This document shows positions 9,281 to 17,079 of a DNA stretch of 64,000 nucleotides, one piece after another. This DNA comes from Candidatus Enterococcus murrayae (GTDB lineage Bacteria > Bacillota > Bacilli > Lactobacillales > Enterococcaceae): positions 138,766 to 202,765 of the forward strand of contig NZ_JAFLVR010000020.1 in the NCBI RefSeq assembly GCF_017315985.1, read 5' to 3'. Position numbers and translations under genes: made by a program. Under the pieces are notes generated by a model. It was given only the letters and a program-made list of their open reading frames with translations, had not been told where the DNA came from and made no database searches. Position 1 is the first letter of the stretch. Each line of letters begins with the position of its first letter.

Positions 9281-10124
9281 AGACCGTATTCTCCTTCGTT
9301 AATTCTGATAACTGCTTTGATACCAATAATTCTTTTAAAAACTGCTGAGGATCAAACGCGGACTGATAATGAGACAGTGCTTCAAATAGAAGCGTTTGCT
9401 CATCTAGATACTCCATATTGCTTTTCTGTTGAAGAATCTCTGCTTGCTCCAGCTGTATCATGGTTGAATAGTCGAGCCGCGATGGCTGAACCCGCTTCTG
9501 CTGAAGAGCGAAGGGGACTCTTTTTTTACAGTCGCATCTCCCACCAGCAAGCCCACAGTTGGTCTCTAAAAAATTCCCCATTTTTTCGCGGATTCGGGAA
9601 AGCCTTTTTCGATAAGCAGCGGGAGTCATCTGTAGGAGTTCACCCGCGAATTGACTGTTCATTTTGAACATCGTTCCTAAAATGAAGAGACAACGATCTT
9701 GTGGAGTCAAGCATTGAAGCATGATGTTTGTACACGAGAGTTTCAATTCTTGAGCTAGCTCATCTTGCTCGATTTCATTGAAGGACTCATCATAAGCTGG
9801 TATAGGTCGCTCAAGGTCTTTTTGCATAACGTCAAAAGTCAACTGTTCCCGAAAGGTACGCTTTTTTTGATCGTTTATTAAATGATTGATCGCAATCCGG
9901 TACACCCAGGTACTGAAACGACTTTGCTGTTTAAAGGAGGAGAGGCTTGAAATAGCTTTTAACAAAATCTCTTGCGTAGCATCCTCAGCGTCAAAGACAT
10001 TTCCTAACATCCGCAGGGAAAGATTGAACACGCTGTCTTTTACTTCATTTAGCAACTCTGTCAAAGAGTCAGCATCTCCATTCAATGAAGAGTGGACGAA
10101 TCGTTTCTCTTGGTCGATATCCAT
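9270..10124 (-). CDS. ECF-type sigma-70 factor with cysteine motif and C-terminal extension
   Basis: Alternative sigma factor of 284 residues. Region 2 is at about 20-95 (SLRMLGNVFDAEDATQEI, then FSTWVYRIAINHLIND) and region 4 at about 130-185 (LTPQDRCLFILGTMF, helix-turn-helix LLQMTPAAYRKRLSRIR). After region 4 comes CGLAGGRCDCKKR, a possible metal or redox site, then about 85 further residues not found in minimal ECF factors. From memory, a group of Firmicutes sigma factors shares the CGL...CxC motif; I cannot confirm membership. No anti-sigma gene is adjacent; the only partner is the overlapping DUF2461 gene. The start ATG at 10124 follows AAAGGAGGTT. Confidence 0.85.
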   Translation of the reverse strand: MDIDQEKRFVHSSLNGDADSLTELLNEVKDSVFNLSLRMLGNVFDAEDATQEILLKAISSLSSFKQQSRFSTWVYRIAINHLINDQKKRTFREQLTFDVMQKDLERPIPAYDESFNEIEQDELAQELKLSCTNIMLQCLTPQDRCLFILGTMFKMNSQFAGELLQMTPAAYRKRLSRIREKMGNFLETNCGLAGGRCDCKKRVPFALQQKRVQPSRLDYSTMIQLEQAEILQQKSNMEYLDEQTLLFEALSHYQSAFDPQQFLKELLVSKQLSELTKENTVYDI

Positions 10125-10267
10125 TTTTTAACCTCCTTTATTAATTAGACAAATTAAAACAGTAAGTGTGACAGGAAATTTAATTTTCTAGCTCTATTTT
10201 GGCAGATCCTGTTCTGTCTTTCTATAAAATGTTTCAAATGATGGTGGGGAATCGCTTCATTTCAATA

Positions 10268-10304
10268 TTGACAAACTGATATATACTGTTATACACTGTT
10301 TATG
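10268..10304 (+). promoter_or_regulatory. Promoter with three 10-bp direct repeats before the GntR gene
   Basis: TTGACA (10268-10273) with TATACA (10290-10295, 16-base spacer) or TACACT (10292-10297) makes a sigma-A promoter. ACTG occurs at 10275, 10285 and 10295, each followed by a TAT-rich hexamer, so three near-identical 10-bp units lie on one face of the helix across the promoter. This suits cooperative autoregulation by the GntR protein. Confidence 0.55.
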
Positions 10305-10319
10305 AAGAGGTGGATTCTC

Positions 10320-10694
10320 ATGAAACTAATTATTCAGCACTCGTCAATGACCCCCATCTATGAACAGTTAGTAGAACAAGTAAAAGCGGCGATCATTCAG
10401 GGAGAATTGAAAGAGAACGATTCATTGCCATCTGTACGAACTTTGGCGAAAGAACTGAAAATCAGTGCACTCACAGTAAAAAAAGCCTATGATGCTTTGG
10501 ATCAAGAAGGAATGATTACAACTGTACATGGGAAGGGAAGCTTTGTTTGCGGAGTAGATCCATCGTTAAAGTGGGAAGAGCAGCTTAAAGGAATACAGGA
10601 TGAGCTTGAAGGAATTATCACGAAAGCACGTTTGGTTGGATTAAGTGATCAAGAGTTGAAGGAACTTATGGAACTAATACTGGAGGAATCATAA
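10320..10694 (+). CDS. GntR-family regulator, YtrA subfamily
   Basis: Repressor of 124 residues with a winged helix-turn-helix (about 10-75: IYEQLVEQVKAAIIQG, LPSVRTLAKELKISALTVKKAYDALD, GKGSFV) and only a short C-terminal dimerisation tail, which is the YtrA arrangement. Such regulators normally control the ABC transporter encoded just after them, as here: its stop codon shares a base with the ATP-binding subunit's ATG. The ATG at 10320 follows AGAGGTGG; the frame also opens at 10302 but inside the ribosome binding site. The ligand is probably a cell-wall-active compound or antimicrobial peptide by analogy with ytr operons; this is inference. Confidence 0.9.
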   Translation: MKLIIQHSSMTPIYEQLVEQVKAAIIQGELKENDSLPSVRTLAKELKISALTVKKAYDALDQEGMITTVHGKGSFVCGVDPSLKWEEQLKGIQDELEGIITKARLVGLSDQELKELMELILEES

Positions 10695-11539
10695 TGCTTA
10701 CACTAAAAAATGTAAAAAAAGACTATCAAGATTTCAGATTAGACTGTTCTTTGACACTTCAGAAAGGTGAAATCGTTGGTTTAGTTGGACGAAATGGTGC
10801 AGGAAAAAGTACCGCTTTTAAAATCGCTTTGGGGTTAGTTACTCATGAGGGAGGAACAGTAGAACTTTTCGAAAAACCGATTCATAAAGTTACTGCCAAA
10901 GATCGACAACGTTTAGGCGTTTCATTAGCAGATTCGAGCTTTAATGAGTTTTTTTCCATTAAGGAAATTATTTCGATGCTTAAAAATTTTTACCCTCAAT
11001 TTGAAAAAGCTTTTTTTCTGGAGAAATGCATTGAATTTCAGCTGCCTTTAGATAAGCCGCTAAAAGAATTTTCCACTGGCATGAAGGCTCGTCTAAATAT
11101 TTTAGTGGCGATCAGTCATAATGCAGAGCTGCTGATCTTAGATGAACCAACAGCCGGTTTGGATGTTATTGCTCGTGGAGAAATCTTAACCCTGCTGCAA
11201 GAGTATCTGGAGCAGGATGAATCTCGCAGTATTTTGATTAGCTCGCATATTTCAACGGATTTAGAACAACTTTGTGATTCCTTGTATTTTATTGATCAAG
11301 GAAAAATCGTCCTTAATGAGGATACTGATGTATTATTGGATGATTATGGTATTTTGAAATTAACGACCGATCAATATTATGAACTGGATAAGGCGCATAT
11401 TGAAAAGGCACTACCTGCTAGCTTCGGTTATCGCTGCTTAACGAAGCAACGACGGTTCTATCATGAAAATTATCCAGACATTGTAATAGAAAAGGCCAAT
11501 ATCGATGAAATCGTCCTTATGCTGATGGGAGGGAATTAG
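10694..11539 (+). CDS. ABC transporter ATP-binding protein (YtrB-like)
   Basis: ATPase of 281 residues coupled to the permease that follows after one base. Walker A GRNGAGKST (about 33-41), ABC signature FSTGMKARL (in place of LSGGQ, as is usual for this export-type group), Walker B LLILDEPTAGLD and the switch ISSHIS are all present. The last 70 residues after the ATPase core are an extension common in YtrB/BcrA-like proteins. It belongs to the three-gene unit GntR-ATPase-permease; the partner lacks a substrate-binding protein, favouring export or resistance rather than import. Confidence 0.92.
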   Translation: MLTLKNVKKDYQDFRLDCSLTLQKGEIVGLVGRNGAGKSTAFKIALGLVTHEGGTVELFEKPIHKVTAKDRQRLGVSLADSSFNEFFSIKEIISMLKNFYPQFEKAFFLEKCIEFQLPLDKPLKEFSTGMKARLNILVAISHNAELLILDEPTAGLDVIARGEILTLLQEYLEQDESRSILISSHISTDLEQLCDSLYFIDQGKIVLNEDTDVLLDDYGILKLTTDQYYELDKAHIEKALPASFGYRCLTKQRRFYHENYPDIVIEKANIDEIVLMLMGGN

Positions 11540-11540
11540 A

Positions 11541-12197
11541 ATGAAAGGTTTATATATTAAGGATCTCCGCTTGCTCGCAAAGCAAAAATTATTCTTTTTG
11601 GCGATCATTTTTCTGACTGTGATGAACGCTTATAATCTCGAAAGTTTGTCGATTGTTCCATCATTGATGCTCTTTTTCTTTGTAACATTGATTTTTACTA
11701 CAGTTACTTATGATGAGATGAACCATGGATTGACTTTTCTATTTACTTTACCAATCTCTCGAAAAAAATATATTGTCCAAAAATACTCGTTGGCAATTAT
11801 CGGTTCGATTGTTGCTTTATTGTTATCGATAGCAATAGTTTTTATTATGACTGGAATTCAAGGAAAGTCGGTCAATCTTGAAGCCTTCAGTATTATATTG
11901 TTCAGCCTTTTTATCGCTGGTTTGTTCTATATCAGCTTGATGATGCCAATATATTTTAAGTTTGGGGAAGAAAAGAGCAGAATGATTATGATTCTCGTGA
12001 TGGGTGTAATTTTCTTTTTCGCTTTCTTAGGAAGATCATTGGTTGAGAGACTTAGCATTGATATCGACATGATTTTACAACGTATCACTAATGCACCGCT
12101 ATGGCTGATGTTGGCAGCAGGAACAACAGCTGCAGGGATTCTATGTATTCTTTCCTATTTTCTATCATTTAGAATCCTTGGAAAGAAAGAGTTTTAG
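11541..12197 (+). CDS. ABC-2 type permease
   Basis: Membrane subunit of 218 residues with about six hydrophobic segments (roughly 14-32, 36-52, 83-107, 114-135, 148-167, 190-212). The opening MKGLYIKDLRLLAKQKLFF is typical of the ABC2_membrane_5 family found after GntR/YtrA-type regulators. TYDEMNHGLTFLFTLPISRKKYIVQKY lies between helices two and three, a family hallmark. Starts one base after the ATPase stop (GGGAGGGAATTAGAATG). Substrate unknown. Transcription should stop at the hairpin 26 bases downstream. Confidence 0.88.
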   Translation: MKGLYIKDLRLLAKQKLFFLAIIFLTVMNAYNLESLSIVPSLMLFFFVTLIFTTVTYDEMNHGLTFLFTLPISRKKYIVQKYSLAIIGSIVALLLSIAIVFIMTGIQGKSVNLEAFSIILFSLFIAGLFYISLMMPIYFKFGEEKSRMIMILVMGVIFFFAFLGRSLVERLSIDIDMILQRITNAPLWLMLAAGTTAAGILCILSYFLSFRILGKKEF

Positions 12198-12222
12198 CAG
12201 CACATGGAGTCAACAAAAAGTT

Positions 12223-12262
12223 TAGGAGTGATCATTTTGAAGATGATTACTCCTATTTTTTT
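12223..12262 (+). terminator. Rho-independent terminator of the GntR-ABC operon
   Basis: TAGGAGTGATCAT (12223-12235) pairs with ATGATTACTCCTA (12243-12255), one G-U pair, followed by seven T. Confidence 0.88.
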
Positions 12263-12454
12263 AACAATTTTAAGGCAGCTTCATTGATGGTACTGTTTCA
12301 TCAACACTTTCTTCAACAGTTCAGGAAGGCCGCTAAACTGTTGAAGCTGATCGAAATAGTCTGTACAGAATCACGAATCAAGCTACGGACAGTGTCTGGC
12401 ATGCTTATTGCCTAATAATATAGTAAGAAAGCTGTTGAAAAGGAAAAACTAGGA
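12263..12454 (+). other. Non-coding stretch with an 11-bp inverted repeat
   Basis: No credible gene. CTTCAACAGTT (12311-12321) and AACTGTTGAAG (12336-12346) pair perfectly around a 14-base loop, and TTGATG/CATCAA about 25 bases earlier can also pair. It lies upstream of the activator's promoter. It could be a structured RNA, an operator or a sequence relic; nothing settles this. Confidence 0.4.
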
Positions 12455-12484
12455 TTGACTTTATATTTGCTTTTTTTATTATAA
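12455..12484 (+). promoter_or_regulatory. Likely sigma-A promoter of the sigma-54 activator gene
   Basis: TTGACT (12455-12460) and TTATAA (12479-12484) are 18 bases apart and end 18 bases before the start codon, which is preceded by AGAAGGGGGAG. Confidence 0.5.
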
Positions 12485-12502
12485 AGAGAAGGGGGAGATG
12501 GC

Positions 12503-15274
12503 ATGAAAGAAGAATTATTGAATTATTTAAAAAATCAAACCGCTTTTCTCAATTTAGAGGACCTTAGCGAATTGTTCACCGCTTCTAAGCTCGCTGAAAT
12601 TTTTAGCGTAAAAAGAAATACGGTGAGTCAGTACTTAAATCAGCTGACCGAAAGCGGGGAACTTGTAAAAATAAATTCTCGTCCAGTCTATTATTTTCAT
12701 AAGGGGGCCTTTGAAAAGCAATTTTTTAGCTTGAGGGCAAATTATTATGAAAGCGTTCAGACGATTTTGTCGGAACAGCCAATGTTTGGTAAGGAGCAGG
12801 ACTTCTTTTCTTTGCTGATCGGGCATGATAAAAGCTTGAATCGCGTCATTGAGCAGATCAAGGCAGCTCTCAATTATCCGGATGGCGGCTTGCCGGTTTT
12901 GATCAATGGTGAAAGCGGGACGGGAAAGAGCTATTTGGTCAAGCTAATTCATCACTATTGTATTCAAAATGAGCTTCTGCCCGAAGATGCCCCATTCATT
13001 ACGTTAAATTGCGCGCAATATGCCAATAACCCCGAGCTGTTGACCAGCAATCTCTTTGGAAGCGTGAAGGGTGCCTATACCGGGGCCGAGTCGGATCGTA
13101 AAGGCGCTTTTGAAGCAGCCGATGGCGGGATTTTATTTTTGGATGAGGTCCATCGTTTAAATGCTGAAGGGCAGGAAAAATTATTTACTTATTTGGATCA
13201 AGGAGAAATTTATCGAATGGGGGATACTGCTCATCCGATTACTGTAAGTACGAGGCTATTTTTTGCGACGACGGAGGAGCTGACTAGTAATTTTCTGAAT
13301 ACGTTTATTCGACGGATTCCTATCCAAGTAACTATTCCTTCATTACAGCAAAGGGCCAGGAATGAACGCCTGGAATTGATTTATTCCTTCTTAATCAACG
13401 AGCAGGTGAAAATCAAACGACAACTGATGATTACTGGACAAACCCTTGAATTGTTAGCAAGCGGAAGCTTTAAAGGGAACATCGGTGAGTTAAAAAATAT
13501 TATCAAGGTAATGGCAGCACAGGCCCTTTCCGAAGCCAATGATCAGCAGCAAATCAAGCTGACGATTTATCACCTGCCTGAATCGTTACTCTCTGCAAGC
13601 AGTCAGAATCTGCAGACCTCGTTGCCAGAAGAAGTGGTGATCACAAGTGAGTCCAGATTAGATAACTTGATGCTGGCAAATACTCAAAGTCAAAAAAGAG
13701 TGGAAGATTCATTTACTAAAGTGATTCTGGAATATCAGAAATCTCAAGGAGAGCTGACTGATTGTCACTTGAAGCTAAAAGAAATCGTGGATCAATTGTT
13801 CGACTATCTGCTTTTTGAAACAGATCGCCAGCAAAAGCATGAGATGCTGCTGTACTTAACACAGTATGTTCGAGAAACCTTTCGGCAAATGGAAAGTGCT
13901 TACCAGGTCAAGTTCAACGGAAACAGTGTGTATGCTGTCGGCTATTACTTGTTCCAAAGAGGCTCTAATCGCTGGCTATCAGAGGACATTCAAATCATGG
14001 AGCTGATCCGTCAGCTGGAACGACAGATATCCGAGGCCTATCCAGCGAGTTATCATTATGTGGAGCGTATCTTGGAATTGTGCCGCCCAAAAATAGATAT
14101 CGAGGTATCAGCAATGGATCGAATCGTTTTGACCTTGTATTTGAAGAAAGCGGATTGGACGAAGGAACAGGGTATGGCGAAAGCCGTAATCGTCGCTCAT
14201 GGCTATGCGACTGCCAGCAGTATTGCCAATGTGGCGAATCGTTTTTTAGAAAATGATATTTTTGAATCGTTTGATATGCCTTTAGATGTAACTCCTCAGC
14301 AAATCGCCGAAGAAATTTTGGATTATAGCGAAAACAACGACATCTCTAATGGGCTGGTCATTCTGGTAGATATGGGCAGTCTCAAGGAAATTTATCAATA
14401 TTTTCCAAAACAAATCAATGTTCCAATCGTGATTATGAACAATGTGACGACACCGTTAGCGATTGCTATCGGAGAAAATATCAAGCATCAGCGCACCTTG
14501 AATGAGCTGGCAAGTAAATCAGCGGCTGAAGCCGTTTTTGATTGGGAAATTATTTATCCTGAGGAAAATCGAACCAAAGCATTATTGACGACTTGCCAAA
14601 CGGGGATTGGAACAGCAACCCAGATTTGCCATTTACTCGAAAAAAGTCTGCCCAGCACATGTGAATTAAAGATATTGCCATATGAATATCGCGTATTGGA
14701 AGAGAAAAAATCAGAAGAGACTGTCTTTTCTGTCTATGACGTGCTAGGGATCATCGGAACAGATGACCCGCTGATTCCAGAAATGCCTTACCTGTCCTTA
14801 GAAGAGCTGATCTCAGGAGATGAACAGAAGGTCTTGACTGAATGGTTAGCCCCAGTGATGACCGCAGAAGAAAATCAGATTTTCAATAGGAATGTGATCC
14901 GCAATTTTTCTCTGGAGAAGGTGATTGATTCTGTCACGATCCTGGATACGGATAAGGTCATGAGTGAGATCGATCTATTTATGCGGGATTTGGAGTTAGC
15001 TGGGAGAATCCAGCTTTCTAACGCTAAGAAGCTGGCGCTGTATGTTCATGTCAGCTGTTTAATCGAGCGTTTGATTCGAAATGTTCCGATTGAAACCTAT
15101 GAGGGTTATCATGATTTGTATCAGTGTCAAAAAGACATGCTGGAAATTATCAAACAAGCTTTTAGTGTCATTGAAAAGGATTATAGTGTCACGATCCCTG
15201 ATTCTGAGATCGCCTACATTTTTGATATTGTCTATAAGAATGCAGATACCACGATGAAAGATGAAGAATTTTAA
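12503..15274 (+). CDS. gfrR: LevR/GfrR-type sigma-54 activator with PRD and PTS-like domains
   Basis: Enhancer-binding activator (923 residues) for the mannose-family PTS operon that follows. Order seen: N-terminal winged helix (about 25-65, RNTVSQYLNQL); AAA+ sigma-54 interaction domain (about 105-345) with Walker A GESGTGKS, the sigma-54 contact loop GAYTGA and Walker B GGILFLDE; a first PRD-like segment (about 450-550); an EIIA-mannose-like domain with histidine near 566 (VIVAHGYATA); an EIIB-like segment with cysteine near 697 (TTCQTGIGTA); a C-terminal PRD (histidine in YVHVSCLIERL). Phosphorylation by HPr and by the operon's own PTS proteins should tune activity, as known for LevR. Assignment to GfrR rests on the two deglycase genes in the operon. 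Confidence 0.9.
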   Translation: MKEELLNYLKNQTAFLNLEDLSELFTASKLAEIFSVKRNTVSQYLNQLTESGELVKINSRPVYYFHKGAFEKQFFSLRANYYESVQTILSEQPMFGKEQDFFSLLIGHDKSLNRVIEQIKAALNYPDGGLPVLINGESGTGKSYLVKLIHHYCIQNELLPEDAPFITLNCAQYANNPELLTSNLFGSVKGAYTGAESDRKGAFEAADGGILFLDEVHRLNAEGQEKLFTYLDQGEIYRMGDTAHPITVSTRLFFATTEELTSNFLNTFIRRIPIQVTIPSLQQRARNERLELIYSFLINEQVKIKRQLMITGQTLELLASGSFKGNIGELKNIIKVMAAQALSEANDQQQIKLTIYHLPESLLSASSQNLQTSLPEEVVITSESRLDNLMLANTQSQKRVEDSFTKVILEYQKSQGELTDCHLKLKEIVDQLFDYLLFETDRQQKHEMLLYLTQYVRETFRQMESAYQVKFNGNSVYAVGYYLFQRGSNRWLSEDIQIMELIRQLERQISEAYPASYHYVERILELCRPKIDIEVSAMDRIVLTLYLKKADWTKEQGMAKAVIVAHGYATASSIANVANRFLENDIFESFDMPLDVTPQQIAEEILDYSENNDISNGLVILVDMGSLKEIYQYFPKQINVPIVIMNNVTTPLAIAIGENIKHQRTLNELASKSAAEAVFDWEIIYPEENRTKALLTTCQTGIGTATQICHLLEKSLPSTCELKILPYEYRVLEEKKSEETVFSVYDVLGIIGTDDPLIPEMPYLSLEELISGDEQKVLTEWLAPVMTAEENQIFNRNVIRNFSLEKVIDSVTILDTDKVMSEIDLFMRDLELAGRIQLSNAKKLALYVHVSCLIERLIRNVPIETYEGYHDLYQCQKDMLEIIKQAFSVIEKDYSVTIPDSEIAYIFDIVYKNADTTMKDEEF

Positions 15275-15276
15275 AA

Positions 15277-15320
15277 AAGCAAGCGGTGCGCCACTAAAGT
15301 TGGCACACCGCTTGCTTTTA
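15277..15320 (+). promoter_or_regulatory. Sigma-54 (-24/-12) promoter embedded in a 19-bp inverted repeat
   Basis: TTGGCACACCGCTTGCT starting at 15300 matches the consensus TTGGCAC-N5-TTGCW exactly: GG at 15302-15303 and GC at 15314-15315 are separated by 10 bases. The predicted transcript start is near 15327, 28 bases before gfrA. The same bases form the right arm of an inverted repeat whose left arm starts at AAAAGCAAGCGG (15276), one G-U pair in 19, followed by TTTTATTT, so it also looks like the terminator of gfrR. Activator sites must lie inside gfrR or further off. Confidence 0.88.
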
Positions 15321-15354
15321 TTTAAGTGTAGAGAAGATTGAGAGGTGAAAAGTA

Positions 15355-15774
15355 GTGGAAAGAATGCTGGTTCTAGCATCACATGGGAAGTTAGCGTCAG
15401 GAATCCATTCTTCTTTGGGGCTGATCTGCGGAAACCCTATCAAGATCGAAACGTTGGATTGCTATTTGACCGAAGGCTTTGATTTAGAAAAAGAAGTAAA
15501 TGGCCTGCTGGAGCGTTACCGTGAGTATGAATTGGTTGTCGTAACGGACTTATTCGGCGGCAGTGTGAATAATGAGTTTTTAGCACATATGGATCGTTCA
15601 AATTTTTATTTAGTTGCAGGGATGAACTTGCCATTTCTGGTTGAATTGGCCATGCAGCTCAAGAATGCTGAATCACTTCCTCAGCTGATTGAAGCATCAC
15701 TGGAAACATCAAAGCAGACGATTCAATTTTGCAATCAATTAATTAGCGGCGAAATAGAAGAAGAGGAATTTTAA
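15355..15774 (+). CDS. gfrA: Mannose-family PTS EIIA component
   Basis: Phosphocarrier of 139 residues that accepts phosphate from HPr on H10 (MLVLASHGKLASG) and hands it to the EIIB encoded next. The second family signature VVTDLFGGSVNN (near 61-72) is present. The start is a GTG at 15355, 7 bases after GAGGTG; an internal ATG three codons later has poorer spacing. First gene behind the sigma-54 promoter and therefore dependent on the activator. Single-domain EIIA separate from EIIB, as in gfr and lev operons rather than the fused ManX of E. coli. Confidence 0.93.
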   Translation: MERMLVLASHGKLASGIHSSLGLICGNPIKIETLDCYLTEGFDLEKEVNGLLERYREYELVVVTDLFGGSVNNEFLAHMDRSNFYLVAGMNLPFLVELAMQLKNAESLPQLIEASLETSKQTIQFCNQLISGEIEEEEF

Positions 15775-15799
15775 AGCAATAGAAAATGGAGGGATAAAA

Positions 15800-16270
15800 A
15801 TGATTTTATTGACAAGAGTGGATCATCGGTTACTTCATGGGCAAGTGGCATTTTCATGGACGCAAGGTTTAGGAGCAGACTGCATTCTGATTGCAAATGA
15901 TGATGTACCAACAAATGAGCTGCGCAAAACCACTATCAAGCTGGCAAAACCGCAGGGCGTAAAATTAGTGATCAAAAATATTGAGGATTCCATCGCAGCA
16001 TTGCAAAGCGGGGTAACAGATAAATATAAATTATTTATCGTAGTGGAATCAATTGCTGACGCAAAAAAATTAGCCGATGCATATCCCCACATTCAAAAAA
16101 TCAACTTAGGCGGAATCAAAGCCAAAGAGGGCACGCGGAGCATTGGAAAAGCAGTCAATGTTTTGCCTGAAGAGGAAGTTCTGCTGAAGGAATTGGTGGA
16201 CCAGGGTTTGGAAGTAGAGATTCGACAAGTTCCGACAGATAAAAAAGTGGCTGTTACTGAAGTTCTTTAA
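15800..16270 (+). CDS. gfrB: Mannose-family PTS EIIB component
   Basis: Cytoplasmic phosphotransfer subunit of 156 residues, phosphorylated on the histidine of LLTRVDHRLLHGQV (H13 by position). RVDHRLLHGQVA is the hallmark of the mannose/fructose/sorbose EIIB family, and NLGGIKAKEGTRSIGKAV near 107-124 is the usual C-terminal half. Separated by 25 bases from gfrA and 20 from gfrC, all with good ribosome binding sites (GGAGGGA here). It phosphorylates the incoming sugar, here inferred to be a glycated amino acid, at the EIIC/EIID channel. Confidence 0.93.
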   Translation: MILLTRVDHRLLHGQVAFSWTQGLGADCILIANDDVPTNELRKTTIKLAKPQGVKLVIKNIEDSIAALQSGVTDKYKLFIVVESIADAKKLADAYPHIQKINLGGIKAKEGTRSIGKAVNVLPEEEVLLKELVDQGLEVEIRQVPTDKKVAVTEVL

Positions 16271-16290
16271 AAAAGAAAGGTTGAAAAAAT

Positions 16291-17079
16291 ATGCTCATTC
16301 AAGCAATTTTACTTGGGTTAGTTGCATTTATCGCTCAGTCTGAGTACGCATTAGGCACCTCCCTTTTGTCTCGTCCAATTGTTACAGGTTTATTTACCGG
16401 AATCGTATTAGGCGATATAAAGGCTGGAATTATTATGGGAGCAACATTGGAATTAGCATTCATTGGTTCTTTCTCTGTAGGAGCAGCGATTCCTCCAGAT
16501 GTTGTTACAGGCGGCGTTTTAGGAACGGCCTTTGCCATCACGGCTGGTGCCGGGACAGAGACAGCGTTGCTGCTGGGCTTGCCAATTGCGACGCTGACAT
16601 TGATTTTGAAAAATATCTATCTTGGAATTTTGATTCCAATCATGAACCAAAAGGCTGATAAATACGCTGAAGATGGGAACTACAAAGGGGTCGAACGGAT
16701 GCATTTAACGGCCGGCTTCGGCCTTTCCTTGATGCTGGGCTTAGTCGTTATGATCTCATTTATGGTAGGCAGTAAAACAATCGGTAATTTATTGGACATG
16801 ATTCCTGACTTTATTCAGCATGGACTGTCAGTGGCTACTGGTTTGATCCCAGCACTAGGATTCGCGATGCTGGCGCGTCTTTTGATCAACAAACAAGTTG
16901 CTCCATACTTCTTCTTAGGCTTTGCTCTAGCTGCCTACTTAGAAATTCCGGTAACTGGAATCGCGATTTTTGGAGCAATTGTAGCGGTAGTTGTGGTGAA
17001 TATTATGAATGTGCGCGGTGGGCAGAATAATAGTGCTCAAACTTCAACAGGGGAGGTAGTTGATGATGATGACTTCTAA
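16291..17079 (+). CDS. gfrC: Mannose-family PTS EIIC permease
   Basis: Integral membrane subunit of 262 residues that forms, with EIID, the translocation channel of a mannose-family PTS. Strongly hydrophobic, with the EIIC signature string around GDIKAGIIMGATLELAFIG (about 34-52) and AIPPDVVTGGVLGTAFAI (about 60-78). The last codons (VDDDDF) overlap the start of gfrD by 17 bases, giving translational coupling. AGAAAGG precedes the ATG. Specificity cannot be read from the sequence itself; it is taken from the deglycase genes downstream. Confidence 0.93.
   Translation: MLIQAILLGLVAFIAQSEYALGTSLLSRPIVTGLFTGIVLGDIKAGIIMGATLELAFIGSFSVGAAIPPDVVTGGVLGTAFAITAGAGTETALLLGLPIATLTLILKNIYLGILIPIMNQKADKYAEDGNYKGVERMHLTAGFGLSLMLGLVVMISFMVGSKTIGNLLDMIPDFIQHGLSVATGLIPALGFAMLARLLINKQVAPYFFLGFALAAYLEIPVTGIAIFGAIVAVVVVNIMNVRGGQNNSAQTSTGEVVDDDDF

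Noticed and set aside
9317-9667. 116-codon forward frame opposite the sigma-factor gene
   Set aside because: Antisense to a gene with clear sigma-factor domains; no start signal of its own.
15276-15320. Second sigma-54 promoter on the minus strand from the left arm of the repeat
   Set aside because: The -24 element reads GGCGC rather than GGCAC and it would fire into the 3' end of gfrR; taken as a by-product of symmetry.
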